Shown: positions 7,864 through 16,792 of the stretch, in pieces | How positions within the stretch are numbered: the stretch's first letter is position 1 | Layout of the letters: every line of letters begins with the position of its first letter | NCBI GenBank assembly: GCA_902168185.1 | Contig: CABHOV010000005.1 | Coordinates: 1-48,110, forward strand | Source of the DNA: an uncultured Bacteroides sp. | GTDB lineage: Bacteria; Bacteroidota; Bacteroidia; Cytophagales; Cyclobacteriaceae | Direction of reading: 5' to 3' | DNA: 48,110 nucleotides | Notes under the pieces: model-generated | What the model was told of the DNA's origin: nothing | The model's database searches: none | What the model saw: the letters and a program-made list of their open reading frames with translations, nothing else | Position numbers and translations under genes: made by a program

Positions 7864-8193
7864 ATGAAAACAAAAACACAATCATCATTTCAGAAAGGAC
7901 GGTCTTTTCTGGTGGCAGCAGGAGTATATATTCTGACCTATGCGTATGCATATGCCCAGGATGGTAACGCAGGAATCAACGAGGCCAATACGGCAGTACG
8001 GGGATACTTTGATACGGGAACAAACCTGATGTATGCGATCGGTGCTGTACTGGGTCTGATCGGTGCAGTAAAAGTATACCAGAAGTGGAACGGCGGAGAT
8101 CCCGACACCAGCAGGGTAGCCGCCGCATGGTTTGGGAGCTGTATATTTCTGGTCGTGGTGGCAACGGTACTCAAATCATTCTTTGGGGTATAG
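7864..8193 (+). CDS. traE: Conjugative transfer protein TraE (DUF4134)
   Basis: A 109-residue protein with a signal-like first helix ending near AYAQDG and two more membrane helices (about residues 53-70 and 86-106). The sequence NLMYAIGAVLGLIGAVKVYQKWNGGDPD and the final AAAWFGSCIFLVVVATVLKSFFGV are characteristic of DUF4134/TraE. The protein is VirB2/VirB3-like in size and topology and belongs to the inner-membrane part of the mating apparatus. The start is preceded by ACTATATATATG; several genes in this operon share a TATATA run just before the ATG. Confidence 0.93.
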   Translation: MKTKTQSSFQKGRSFLVAAGVYILTYAYAYAQDGNAGINEANTAVRGYFDTGTNLMYAIGAVLGLIGAVKVYQKWNGGDPDTSRVAAAWFGSCIFLVVVATVLKSFFGV

Positions 8194-8255
8194 GCTCAGT
8201 ATATACTCAGCGCAACGCACTGGCTATACTACCATAAAACTTTATCGCAAAAAGT

Positions 8256-8573
8256 ATGAACAGCGTATATACTATCAATAAAGGTATAAACCGACCCATT
8301 ACCTTTAAGGGACTCAAGGCGCAATACATCGGGTACCTCGGTATCGGTATTGGCTGCGTACTGGTCCTCTTTGCCGTGCTCTACATCAGTGGAGTAAACA
8401 TGTTCCTATGCCTGGGCCTTACGTTTTTGCTGGGCACGCTGCTCTTTGCAGGCGTGTATAAACTCAGCGATACATACGGACAGCATGGACTGCTCAAGAA
8501 GCTTGCCCTGCGAAATATACCGCCCGCCCTTCGCAGCAGCAGCCGACGATTATTTATCCAACTAAAAAAATAG
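8256..8573 (+). CDS. traF: Conjugative transfer protein TraF (DUF4133)
   Basis: A 105-residue protein with two membrane helices (about residues 27-45 and 48-70) flanked by basic ends. The N-terminal YTINKGINRPITFKGLKAQY is diagnostic for DUF4133/TraF, which resembles VirB3 in size and position. In other systems VirB3-type proteins partner the VirB4 ATPase, which here begins 4 bp after the TraF stop. It appears full length. Confidence 0.93.
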   Translation: MNSVYTINKGINRPITFKGLKAQYIGYLGIGIGCVLVLFAVLYISGVNMFLCLGLTFLLGTLLFAGVYKLSDTYGQHGLLKKLALRNIPPALRSSSRRLFIQLKK

Positions 8574-8577
8574 TGCT

Positions 8578-11055
8578 ATGGCACAGACTATTCCATTCCT
8601 GGAAGCTTTCCCTATATACAAGGTGGAGCACGACTGCATCCTCTCCAGGCGAGGGGATATAACACTGGCCTATGAGGCCATGCTGCCGGAAATCTTTACA
8701 CTTTCCGATCATGACTATGAGGCGTTTCACCAGGTGCTGGTCAAGGCCATCAAAGTATTGCCCAGGCATTCCATTTTTCATAAGCAGGACTGGTTCTGCT
8801 CGCAAAAGTATACCGCTGACTTTAGTGGTGAAGACAGCTCGTTCCTCTCGCGGGCAAGCGAGCGCTTTTTTAATGAACGCCCGTTTCTTGAGCATCGGTG
8901 CTATATCATGCTCACGCGGCAGCCTGCAGACCACAAGGCGTCTGCCTCCGGGCCCTATAGCATGTTTCGCTCCAGCATCGTACCGCCAGATATACTCGAT
9001 CCCGTGCGGACGCAGGAGTTCATGGACAGCTGTGGACAGTTTGAGAGGATACTCTCGGACAGTGGTTTTGTAACGCTCCGGCGGCTTGACAACACCGAGC
9101 TCGCCGGCTCATCGGAACAGGCCGGGCTGCTGGAGCGCTATAGCTTTTTACTCTCCGGCGCTGAGGCACCTTTGATCCGGGATATACATTTTAAAGATGG
9201 TCTTAAGATTGGTGATCAGTATACCCAGCTCTATACACTGGCCGACGTGGAAGACCTGCCTTCACTCTGTGGCTCACGCATCAACTACGACCGGTATTCA
9301 ACTGACAAGACTAAGTTCAGCGTTGGCTTCGCCTCGGTGCTGGGACAGCTTCTTTCCTGCAATCATATCTATAACCAGTATATATTTATTCAGGACGTGC
9401 AAAAGACGATCAAGCGCCTGGAGGGAAAGCGTCTGCGCTTACAATCCCTGTCGGCATACTCCCGTGAGAATGCCATCAGCCGCGATGCCACCAGCGAATT
9501 CCTCAATGAAGCTATAGGAGCACAGCGGCAGCCGGTCAAAGCACATTTCAATGTGCTGCTGTGGACGGATTCCAAAAGTGAAGTGCAGGAGCTTAAAACG
9601 AAAGTGTCCTCGGCATTCGCGCAAATGGATGCCGTGGCAAAACAGGAAACCGATGGAGCGCCACAAATCTTCTGGGCAGGTATACCCGGTAACGCAGCGG
9701 CGTTTCCTGCTTACGACTGCTTTGATACTTTCGTTGAACAAGCAACCTGCTTTCTGAACCTGGAGACATCGTATCGTTCTTCCCTTAGCCCGGTAGGTAT
9801 ACGCCTGGGTGATCGGCAGACCGGAAAGCCTGTCCATGTAGATATATCCGATGAGCCCGTGCGCCGCGGTATATGTACTAACCGGAATAAATTTATACTC
9901 GGTCCATCGGGTAGCGGAAAGTCTTTCTTTACAAACCACATGGTGCGTTCCTATTACGAGCAAGGCACCCACATCGTGCTGGTAGATGTAGGCCATTCCT
10001 ACAAGGGACTTTGCGACCTGGTAGAAGGATATTACTTCACCTATAGCGAGGCGAGTCCGATCCGCTTCAACCCGTTTTATATAGGGGAGGGCGACACGCT
10101 GGACACCGAAAAAAAGGAGAGCATCAAGACGCTGCTGCTGGCACTCTGGAAAAAAGACGATGAGACTTTCAACCGAAGCGAATATGTAGCCTTGTCGATT
10201 TCCCTGCAGATGTATTATGAAAGACTGCAAAAGGACACCACCATCTTTCCATGTTTTAATTCTTACTATGAATTCCTGCGCAATGAATTTGTATCGATCC
10301 TGAAAGCGGACCGCGTCAAGGAAAAGGATTTCGATGTGGAGAACTTTCTCTATGTGCTGCGGCCCTATTACCGGGGTGGCGAATTTGATTACCTGCTCAA
10401 TGCAACTTCCAACCTCAACTTGCTGGGCGAGCGATTCATTGTATTTGAACTGGACAACATCAAGGATCACCCCATTCTTTTTCCCGTGGTCACCATCATC
10501 ATCATGGAAGTGTTCATTTCTAAAATGCGCAAGCTCAAAGGCATCCGCAAAATGATACTCATCGAAGAGGCGTGGAAGGCTATAGCACGGGAAGGAATGG
10601 CCGAATATATCAAGTACCTGTTTAAAACGGTGCGCAAGTTTTATGGTGAGGCGATCGTAGTCACGCAGGAAGTGGAAGACATCATCAGCTCACCCATTGT
10701 CAAACAAGCCATCATCAATAACTCTGATTGCAAGATCCTGCTCGATCAGAGTAAATATCAGAACAAGTTTGACCAGATACAGGAGCTGCTCGGTCTTACC
10801 GACAAAGAGAAAGCACTCGTGCTGTCCATCAACAAGAGCAACGATCCATCCAGGCGCTATAAAGAAGTATTCATCAGCCTGGGAGGTGTGGTCTCCAAAG
10901 TATATGCCACGGAAGTTTCCCTGGAAGAATACCTGGCCTATACCACCGAGGAATCCGAAAAGATCAAAGTACAATCCTATACCCAGCGGTGGGGCGATAT
11001 ACGCAAAGGTATAGCGGCCCTGGCCCGGGATATACGGGAGGGTCAGAAAACATAA
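8578..11055 (+). CDS. traG: Conjugation ATPase TraG (VirB4 family)
   Basis: An 825-residue cytosolic ATPase that should power assembly and substrate transfer of the conjugative type IV system. The N-terminal third is the TraG/VirB4 N-domain (start QTIPFLEAFPIYKVEHDCIL). The ATPase domain has Walker A GPSGSGKS at residues 442-449 and a Walker B-like MILIEEAWKAIA with Glu663/Glu664, where VirB4 proteins commonly have DEAW. The following VTQEVEDIISSPIVKQAI segment is also typical. Length matches Bacteroides TraG (about 830). It is tightly packed between traF and the TraI-position genes, with no sign of decay. Confidence 0.96.
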   Translation: MAQTIPFLEAFPIYKVEHDCILSRRGDITLAYEAMLPEIFTLSDHDYEAFHQVLVKAIKVLPRHSIFHKQDWFCSQKYTADFSGEDSSFLSRASERFFNERPFLEHRCYIMLTRQPADHKASASGPYSMFRSSIVPPDILDPVRTQEFMDSCGQFERILSDSGFVTLRRLDNTELAGSSEQAGLLERYSFLLSGAEAPLIRDIHFKDGLKIGDQYTQLYTLADVEDLPSLCGSRINYDRYSTDKTKFSVGFASVLGQLLSCNHIYNQYIFIQDVQKTIKRLEGKRLRLQSLSAYSRENAISRDATSEFLNEAIGAQRQPVKAHFNVLLWTDSKSEVQELKTKVSSAFAQMDAVAKQETDGAPQIFWAGIPGNAAAFPAYDCFDTFVEQATCFLNLETSYRSSLSPVGIRLGDRQTGKPVHVDISDEPVRRGICTNRNKFILGPSGSGKSFFTNHMVRSYYEQGTHIVLVDVGHSYKGLCDLVEGYYFTYSEASPIRFNPFYIGEGDTLDTEKKESIKTLLLALWKKDDETFNRSEYVALSISLQMYYERLQKDTTIFPCFNSYYEFLRNEFVSILKADRVKEKDFDVENFLYVLRPYYRGGEFDYLLNATSNLNLLGERFIVFELDNIKDHPILFPVVTIIIMEVFISKMRKLKGIRKMILIEEAWKAIAREGMAEYIKYLFKTVRKFYGEAIVVTQEVEDIISSPIVKQAIINNSDCKILLDQSKYQNKFDQIQELLGLTDKEKALVLSINKSNDPSRRYKEVFISLGGVVSKVYATEVSLEEYLAYTTEESEKIKVQSYTQRWGDIRKGIAALARDIREGQKT

Positions 11056-11068
11056 AGTATACTATACC

Positions 11069-11758
11069 ATGAAATATACCCGCAGAATAATTATTGTCTT
11101 CCTTTTGACAACAGTATGCATTACGGTGACGCCTCCCACGCAGCAGGCGCACGGCGCTATCGCCATTGCCCAGATCATCAAGGAAGCGGTCAAGAAAGTG
11201 ATCAAAGCTGTAGACCTGATGATCCAGCGCCTGCAGAATAAAACCATCTGGCTGCAGAACGCCCAAAAGGTGCTGGAGAATAAATTATCGGAGCTTAAGC
11301 TCAACGAGATCGCCGAGTGGACGGAGAAATATCGAAAGCTATACGAAGAGTATTACGATGAGCTTTGGAAAGTAAAGAATATACTCTCTACCTACCAGCG
11401 CATCCGCCAGGTTATGGATAAGCAGGTTCGCATTGTCGACGAGTACACCCAGGCCTGGAAACTCATACGCCACGATGATCATTTTACGCCTTCTGAAATT
11501 GAGTATATATATAAGATCTATAGTGGCATCCTGCAGGCCAGTGTCGACAATCTCAATAAAATGCTCCTGGTAACGAACTCCTACAAGACCCAGATGAGCG
11601 ATGCCCAGCGGCTTGAGATCATCGCGGGCGTTGCCGCGGACATGGAAGAGAATCTGACCGACCTGCTTGCGCTCAACAGCGATGTATATAGGCTCAGCCT
11701 GAGCCGTGCCAAAGATCAGTCCGAGATTGATCGCATAAAAAAAATGTATGGTATATAA
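11069..11758 (+). CDS. TraI-position periplasmic transfer protein, paralogue 1
   Basis: A 229-residue protein with a signal peptide (KYTRRIIIVFLLTTVCITV, cleavage likely near AHGA), then an almost wholly helical, coiled-coil-like body. Position after TraG and the helical pattern match Bacteroidota proteins annotated as conjugal transfer protein TraI. The C-terminal half (FTPSEIEYIYKIYSGILQAS, then MSDAQRL near residue 190) is shared with the next two genes, so the three are paralogues. A role in the periplasmic part of the channel, like VirB5, is inference. It ends 17 bp before the start chosen for the next gene. Confidence 0.8.
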   Translation: MKYTRRIIIVFLLTTVCITVTPPTQQAHGAIAIAQIIKEAVKKVIKAVDLMIQRLQNKTIWLQNAQKVLENKLSELKLNEIAEWTEKYRKLYEEYYDELWKVKNILSTYQRIRQVMDKQVRIVDEYTQAWKLIRHDDHFTPSEIEYIYKIYSGILQASVDNLNKMLLVTNSYKTQMSDAQRLEIIAGVAADMEENLTDLLALNSDVYRLSLSRAKDQSEIDRIKKMYGI

Positions 11759-11774
11759 TTATAATAGCACCGAT

Positions 11775-12422
11775 ATGAAACGTGTATATATCGTTATACT
11801 CCTGTGTTCAGCGAGCATGTTCTCGCAAGGGCAGACACCCAATTTCAACGAGTGGTTTTCGCAGAAGAAAACGCAGATTAAATACCTGACCGAGCAAATC
11901 GCGGCACTCAAAGTATACCTGAAATATTTAAAGAAAGGATACGATGTGGCTCAAAAAGGGCTTACCACGATCGCCGCGATCAAAGAGGGAAGCTTCAGCC
12001 AGCATAAGAATTACTTTGCCTCGCTCAAGGCCGTAAGTCCCGTGGTTAAGAATTCTGTAAAGATCACGATGATCCTGGAGTTACAGCCACGCATGCTGGA
12101 TGACTTTAAAACCCTGCTAAACGATGTGCGCGGTGAAACCAGTCTTACCGACACTGAGAAGAAATATATAGCAGATGTATACCAGCAGCTGCTGCGCACC
12201 AGTGATGCCTCCATCGATGAACTTGATATCATCACCACAGCCGGCCAGGCCGAGATGAAAGATGATGAACGCCTTTTGCGGCTCGACAAAGTATATGAAG
12301 ATATACTCGGGCAATACACCTTCACCCAAAGCTTTATTGCCACTGCACGCGGCCTTTCAATGAGCCGCACACAGGACAAGAGCCAGGTGAAGAGCTTAGA
12401 GAAACTATACAGTGATCTGTAA
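11775..12422 (+). CDS. TraI-like periplasmic protein, paralogue 2 (TerB-like annotation possible)
   Basis: From ATG 11775 the product is 215 residues. It begins with a signal peptide (KRVYIVILLCSASMFSQGQ) and continues as a helical protein. The C-terminal block (SLTDTEKKYIADVYQQLLRT, then MKDDERLLRLDKVYEDI) aligns with both neighbours. I recall proteins at this place being annotated as TerB family tellurite resistance proteins in Bacteroidota conjugation operons; nothing here supports a role in tellurite resistance, and an exported protein fits the transfer apparatus better. The upstream ATG at 11748 overlaps the previous gene and would spoil the signal peptide. Confidence 0.78.
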   Translation: MKRVYIVILLCSASMFSQGQTPNFNEWFSQKKTQIKYLTEQIAALKVYLKYLKKGYDVAQKGLTTIAAIKEGSFSQHKNYFASLKAVSPVVKNSVKITMILELQPRMLDDFKTLLNDVRGETSLTDTEKKYIADVYQQLLRTSDASIDELDIITTAGQAEMKDDERLLRLDKVYEDILGQYTFTQSFIATARGLSMSRTQDKSQVKSLEKLYSDL

Positions 12423-12442
12423 AAAAATTAAAATGTATACCC

Positions 12443-13081
12443 ATGAAAAAACTTCTGGTACTATACTTCTTTCTTTTCAGCGGTATAGCGATGCCGCTCG
12501 CCCTGCAGGGCCAATCCCAGGAAGCCGTGCAGCTCGTACTCAACTATGAGAAACTTCTCCAGCTCGAGGAGATACTCGACAACATGTACAAGGGCTATAA
12601 GATTCTCTCCGATGGCTATAACACCATCAAGAACATTGCCGAAGGAAACTTCAACATCCACCAGGCATTTCTCAGTGGGCTATATGCCGTCAACCCATCG
12701 GTTAAGAACTATGTACGTGTAGCCAAAATTGTAGAATACCAGCAGCTGCTCGTCCAGCGGTATAAGAAAGCCTGGAAGACACTCTCGGGCAATCCCTACC
12801 TGACGGAGACAGAAATCAATCACATCGAAAAAGTCTATAGTGGTCTTGTGGAAGAGAGCCTGCGCAGCCTCGATGAACTCCTGATGGTAGTCACTGCCTC
12901 CAAGCTACGAATGAGTGATGAAGAGCGGCTCAAGGCCATCGACCGGATTTACTACCAGGTCGAAGACGAACTTATGTTCCTGACGGACTTTAACAACAGC
13001 ACCCAGGTGCTGCTCCTGCAACGGCAGGCAGATGCATACGATGCAGACAACACCCGCAAGCTCTATTCGGTAACACCCTAA
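12443..13081 (+). CDS. TraI-like periplasmic protein, paralogue 3 (TerB-like annotation possible)
   Basis: A 212-residue protein with a signal peptide (KKLLVLYFFLFSGIAMPLAL, cleavage likely after LQGQ) and a helical body. Its middle (KILSDGYNTIKNIAEGNFNI, then VNPSVKNYVRVAKIVEYQQL) resembles paralogue 2 (GYDVAQKGLTTIAAIKEGSF, then VSPVVKNSVKITMILELQPR). The C-terminal YLTETEINHIEKVYSGLVEE and MSDEERLKAIDRIYYQVEDE follow the shared pattern of the trio. Eleven bases separate it from traJ, so all three are part of the tra operon. Function beyond an exported transfer component is unknown. Confidence 0.78.
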   Translation: MKKLLVLYFFLFSGIAMPLALQGQSQEAVQLVLNYEKLLQLEEILDNMYKGYKILSDGYNTIKNIAEGNFNIHQAFLSGLYAVNPSVKNYVRVAKIVEYQQLLVQRYKKAWKTLSGNPYLTETEINHIEKVYSGLVEESLRSLDELLMVVTASKLRMSDEERLKAIDRIYYQVEDELMFLTDFNNSTQVLLLQRQADAYDADNTRKLYSVTP

Positions 13082-13092
13082 CGTAAAACGCC

Positions 13093-14277
13093 ATGCCCAG
13101 ATATATTACATGGACCATTGCCACAATGGTCCCCGCAATCTTATTGCCTATAGCGTCCTATAGCCAGGACTTCACCGGAGAAATACAAAGCATGCAGGTA
13201 GTCCTCGACCAGGTCTATAGCGACATGCTGCCACTGTGCACCCAGCTCATCGCAGTAGGAAGAGGCATCGCAGCCTTTGCAGCACTCTGGTATATAGGCG
13301 CACGCGTATGGCGCAGTATAGCCCATGCCGAGCCCATCGAACTATACCCGCTGCTGCGGCCTTTCGCGATTGGACTTGCTATACTCTTTTTCCCCTCTGT
13401 GATAACGCTCATCAACGGCGTACTCAGACCCACGGTGACCGGTACGGCTGCCATGATGAATAACTCCAACAATGCTATTGAATACCTGCTCAAGAAAAAG
13501 GAAGAAGCCATCAAGAAGACAACGCCCTGGCAGCTCTATGGAGATGAGGCAACCCACGGCAAGTGGTATCGCTATAATCATCCCGACGGAGAGGATGAAG
13601 ATCCGGACCTGCTCACCAACGGTATAAAATTCCTGATGGCAAAGACAGCCTACAGTATACGCAATGCCATCAAGCAATGGATGTCAGAAGTGCTGCAGAT
13701 ACTCTATGAGGCGGCAGCACTGTGTATAAATACCATCCGCACGTTTTACCTGATCGTGCTGGCGATCCTGGGGCCGCTGGTATTAGGCCTTTCCGTTTTT
13801 GATGGCCTGCAAAACACACTCACCGTCTGGATCGCCCGCTATATCAATGTATACCTGTGGCTTCCCGTAGCCAACATCTTTGGAAGCATCATCGCCAAAA
13901 TACAGGAGAACATGCTGCGGGTAGACATCGAGCAGATCAACCTCTACGGTGATACTTTTTTCAGCGCCACCGACACTGCCTATATAATCTTTCTCATCAT
14001 CGGCATCATCGGATATTTCACCGTTCCCTCCGTGGCCAATTACATTGTTCATGCGGGCGGAACAAATATACTCCTGCACAAAGCCACGAACGTATTTTCC
14101 GGCACCGTGCGCAGTACCGTCTCGGCGACTTCTTCCGGTGCCACGGCTGTGGTGAATGGCTTCAAGCCTTCTGCCCGTGCAGGCAGCGGGGCAGCAGCAC
14201 AGCGCTCCGCAAATGCGCCTTCGGAAAATGCCCATGCATCCGGCGGCTTCATGCACGATAAACTGTCGGGTAAATAA
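13093..14277 (+). CDS. traJ: Conjugative transfer protein TraJ (VirB6-like)
   Basis: A 394-residue polytopic membrane protein. After a signal-like segment (cleavage near SYSQ), hydrophobic helices occur around residues 55-75, 90-115, 205-235, 250-275 and 295-320. The motifs GRGIAAFAALWYIGARVWRS and LGPLVLGLSVFDGL are typical of Bacteroides TraJ, the VirB6-like inner-membrane channel component. The final ~70 residues are Ala/Ser/Gly-rich and probably disordered. It is followed by traK after 12 bp and appears full length. Confidence 0.92.
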   Translation: MPRYITWTIATMVPAILLPIASYSQDFTGEIQSMQVVLDQVYSDMLPLCTQLIAVGRGIAAFAALWYIGARVWRSIAHAEPIELYPLLRPFAIGLAILFFPSVITLINGVLRPTVTGTAAMMNNSNNAIEYLLKKKEEAIKKTTPWQLYGDEATHGKWYRYNHPDGEDEDPDLLTNGIKFLMAKTAYSIRNAIKQWMSEVLQILYEAAALCINTIRTFYLIVLAILGPLVLGLSVFDGLQNTLTVWIARYINVYLWLPVANIFGSIIAKIQENMLRVDIEQINLYGDTFFSATDTAYIIFLIIGIIGYFTVPSVANYIVHAGGTNILLHKATNVFSGTVRSTVSATSSGATAVVNGFKPSARAGSGAAAQRSANAPSENAHASGGFMHDKLSGK

Positions 14278-14289
14278 ACCAGTATATAT

Positions 14290-14907
14290 ATGTTTGAGCA
14301 ACTCAGAAACATTGACTCTGCCTTTAAGTATATACGGTTGTTTTCGTTTATACTCATCGGGGCCTGTATATTCATCTGCTGCTTTACGGTGGTAAAAAGC
14401 TTTCAGCTTATACGCCAGACGCAGGAGCACATCTATATACTTTCCAACGGCAAGGCCCTGGAGGCGTATTCGGCCGAGCGCAAAGATAATATACCCGTCG
14501 AAGCCCGCGATCACGTGAAGATGTTTCATCATTACTTTTTCACGCTCGATCCAGATGATAAAATGATCATCAGCAACGTGACCAAGGCGCTGTACCTGGC
14601 CGATCTGTCGGCCAAACAGCAGTATGACAACTTAAAGGAAAACCGCTATTACTCCAACATCATCTCGGGAAACATCAGCCAGGCGATAGAAGTTGATAGT
14701 ATATATATAGGCACGGATGACTATCCCTATTACTTCCGCTACTATGCCAAACAGCGCATTACCCGTCCCACCTCGGTTGTGATGCGCACCCTTGTCACGG
14801 AAGGATACTTGCGAAACGTGGCCCGCTCGGATAATAACTCACACGGGTTTCTGATCGAGCGCTGGAATACACTGGAAAACAAAGACATCAAAACACTCAA
14901 CCGCTAA
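14290..14907 (+). CDS. traK: Conjugative transfer protein TraK (VirB8-like)
   Basis: A 205-residue bitopic protein with a short cytosolic N-terminus, one membrane helix (about residues 17-37) and a periplasmic domain. The segments QTQEHIYILSNGKALEAYSA and EARDHVKMFHHYFFTLDPDD are highly typical of TraK in Bacteroidota elements. The family is VirB8-like and is thought to help assemble the inner-membrane complex. Its start is again preceded by a TATATATATG string. Confidence 0.95.
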   Translation: MFEQLRNIDSAFKYIRLFSFILIGACIFICCFTVVKSFQLIRQTQEHIYILSNGKALEAYSAERKDNIPVEARDHVKMFHHYFFTLDPDDKMIISNVTKALYLADLSAKQQYDNLKENRYYSNIISGNISQAIEVDSIYIGTDDYPYYFRYYAKQRITRPTSVVMRTLVTEGYLRNVARSDNNSHGFLIERWNTLENKDIKTLNR

Positions 14908-14919
14908 TGTATTAAACCC

Positions 14920-15321
14920 ATGAAATTACAAGAGAGAACAGCACGCTTCAGGCGGCAACTATCGGTATATCTATACTATACCATGAAGCGTATCGTGGAG
15001 CCAGCCTGTTGGCAACTGTTTGCTGCCCTGGCCGTCGCTGCCATCTGCATCGGCATCATGGCGATAAAAGAACCATTCTCTATGGCGTCAACCACCGGGG
15101 CGCTGGCAAAGCCCGAGTATAGTAAACACAGCATGGTGTCGCCCTTCATCGAAGAGCGCCTGCTCACACCGGCGGAGTACGCGATGCTTGTCAACTTTCT
15201 AGACACCATGGACAGCCTGCGGCAATATGACGCGGCAACGTATGAGTATATCCTCGAAGGCCATGAAGGGTTGGTAGACAGCGTCAGCTTCGTGATCACC
15301 CTTTATGAGCAGGGACAATAG
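14920..15321 (+). CDS. TraL-position membrane protein
   Basis: A 133-residue protein with a basic cytosolic start, one membrane helix (about residues 33-50, LFAALAVAAICIGIMAI) and a periplasmic tail rich in charged residues. It lies between TraK and TraM, where Bacteroides elements encode the small TraL protein; this one is longer than the classic TraL (about 100 residues), so I do not assign the symbol. Such proteins probably stabilise the TraK/TraM inner-membrane assembly, but this is inferred from place and topology. Confidence 0.7.
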   Translation: MKLQERTARFRRQLSVYLYYTMKRIVEPACWQLFAALAVAAICIGIMAIKEPFSMASTTGALAKPEYSKHSMVSPFIEERLLTPAEYAMLVNFLDTMDSLRQYDAATYEYILEGHEGLVDSVSFVITLYEQGQ

Positions 15322-15375
15322 CCAAGACAAAAGCTTATAGCAAAACAAATTTTTAAAACTTAAAAGCAATTTATT

Positions 15376-16701
15376 ATGAAACCGCATTCACAAAAATTCT
15401 TACAGCAGCGAAAGTTCTACATGGTACTGCCGCTGTTCGTGCTCCCATTCCTGACCATTATATTCTGGGCCCTGGGTGGCGGACGTGCTGCCTCCAGGCC
15501 ATTGCCACAGGCCACCTCCGGGCTGAACGTTTTGCTGCCCGGTGCTCATTTCGACAAGACCGATGAACACTGGAACAAACTAGTCTTATACGAGCAGGCG
15601 AAAAGAGATTCTGTCCGCTATGAACAAGCACGCCGCAATGATCCATACTATGCTATACCTACTCTCGGCAGGCATGCCGCCGACACCGTGTTGCCCGGTG
15701 CCAGTAAACTCAATGCTTCCCTGGGTAGCGCAAGCCACGAGCATACCCTGCGCCGGCAGGAAGCCCATATCACGGAGCGACTCGCCGAGCTCACCAGCAG
15801 GCTTGCAGCAACCGAAGATATACATGAAGATATACACCATGACCGTGACGCAGTGCCGCCAGCGATAGCGGGTGCTGAAGGCAGTGCCATGCCTGAAGAT
15901 ATAGCACGCCTGGAGAAAATGATGACCATCATGGCCAGCACTGAGGCTAATGATCCGGAGCTCAAACAAATCGATGGCATGCTCGACAAGATTCTTGCTA
16001 TACAGCACCCCGATCGCCTGGCAGCAAAAACACAAAGCGATCGGCCCGTCCGGCGAGTGCAAGCCGTAGAGGCCGCCGGCTCCCCGGATAACATAACGCT
16101 GATCGGTGAGCCGGTACTGGACCCTGTGTCCGCCAGGGACAGCGTGTTTGCCGTGCCAGGTATACATGCACGGTATAGCCGTAGCAATGCTTTTTATGGG
16201 CTCGAGGACAGCGATACTTCCAGTGTTGCAGCCGAAAGTCAAACCTTCCCGGCAATCATCCATGATACGCAGCGCGTGGTCTCGGGGGCCACTATAAAAA
16301 TGCGACTCCTCTCGGAAGTATATATCGGCGGGGAGCGCATCCCCAAGGATCATTTTATATATGGGCTGTGTACTATCAACGGAGAGCGGTTATCGGTGAA
16401 CATCACGGCCATCCGGCTTGAGACAACACTGCTGCCGGTTTCCCTGGAGGTATATGACCTGGACGGCCAGCCCGGTATATATATACCCGATGCCATCACG
16501 CGGGAAGTAGCCAAGCAGGCATCCACGCAGTCCATACAGGATCTGCAGCTCCACTCACTGGATAACTCCCTGGAAGGCCAGGCAGCTACCGCAGGCATCG
16601 AGGCCGCGAAGGGACTACTGACAAAAAAAGGCAAGCTGGTGGAAGTCACTGTGAAAGCCGGCTACCAGCTTCTGCTGCGCGATGCGAGTTCATTGCCTTA
16701 A
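15376..16701 (+). CDS. traM: Conjugative transposon protein TraM (VirB10-like)
   Basis: A 441-residue protein. Residues 12-33 form a membrane anchor (FYMVLPLFVLPFLTIIFWAL), followed by the TraM signature GLNVLLPGAHFD and DKTDEHWNKLVLYEQAKRDS. The middle is a long, low-complexity, probably extended periplasmic stretch with Ala/Glu-rich coiled coil. The C-terminal domain (from about residue 295, VVSGATIKMRLLSEVYIGGE) is the conserved TraM/VirB10-like domain that meets the outer-membrane complex. Preceded by 54 bp of A-rich spacer. Confidence 0.94.
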   Translation: MKPHSQKFLQQRKFYMVLPLFVLPFLTIIFWALGGGRAASRPLPQATSGLNVLLPGAHFDKTDEHWNKLVLYEQAKRDSVRYEQARRNDPYYAIPTLGRHAADTVLPGASKLNASLGSASHEHTLRRQEAHITERLAELTSRLAATEDIHEDIHHDRDAVPPAIAGAEGSAMPEDIARLEKMMTIMASTEANDPELKQIDGMLDKILAIQHPDRLAAKTQSDRPVRRVQAVEAAGSPDNITLIGEPVLDPVSARDSVFAVPGIHARYSRSNAFYGLEDSDTSSVAAESQTFPAIIHDTQRVVSGATIKMRLLSEVYIGGERIPKDHFIYGLCTINGERLSVNITAIRLETTLLPVSLEVYDLDGQPGIYIPDAITREVAKQASTQSIQDLQLHSLDNSLEGQAATAGIEAAKGLLTKKGKLVEVTVKAGYQLLLRDASSLP

Positions 16702-16792
16702 GCAGTGGCATTTATTAGGCAAGACGCCTCCTGCCTTGCCTACCCGTGATAATATATATACTCTTCATTGATCAAACTTTAAATTATCTCTT

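Noticed and set aside
9439-10470. 343-residue minus-strand frame inside traG
   Set aside because: It is antisense to the well-supported TraG ATPase; the sense frame has all family motifs and the antisense one none.
11775-13081. Tellurite resistance genes
   Set aside because: The TerB-like annotation I recall for such proteins is not supported: both are exported helical proteins within a tra operon and paralogous to the preceding TraI-like gene.
13783-14532. 249-residue minus-strand frame across the traJ-traK junction
   Set aside because: Antisense to two recognised tra genes and without any domain.
15586-16353. 255-residue minus-strand frame inside traM
   Set aside because: Antisense to TraM; composition is that of a shadow frame.
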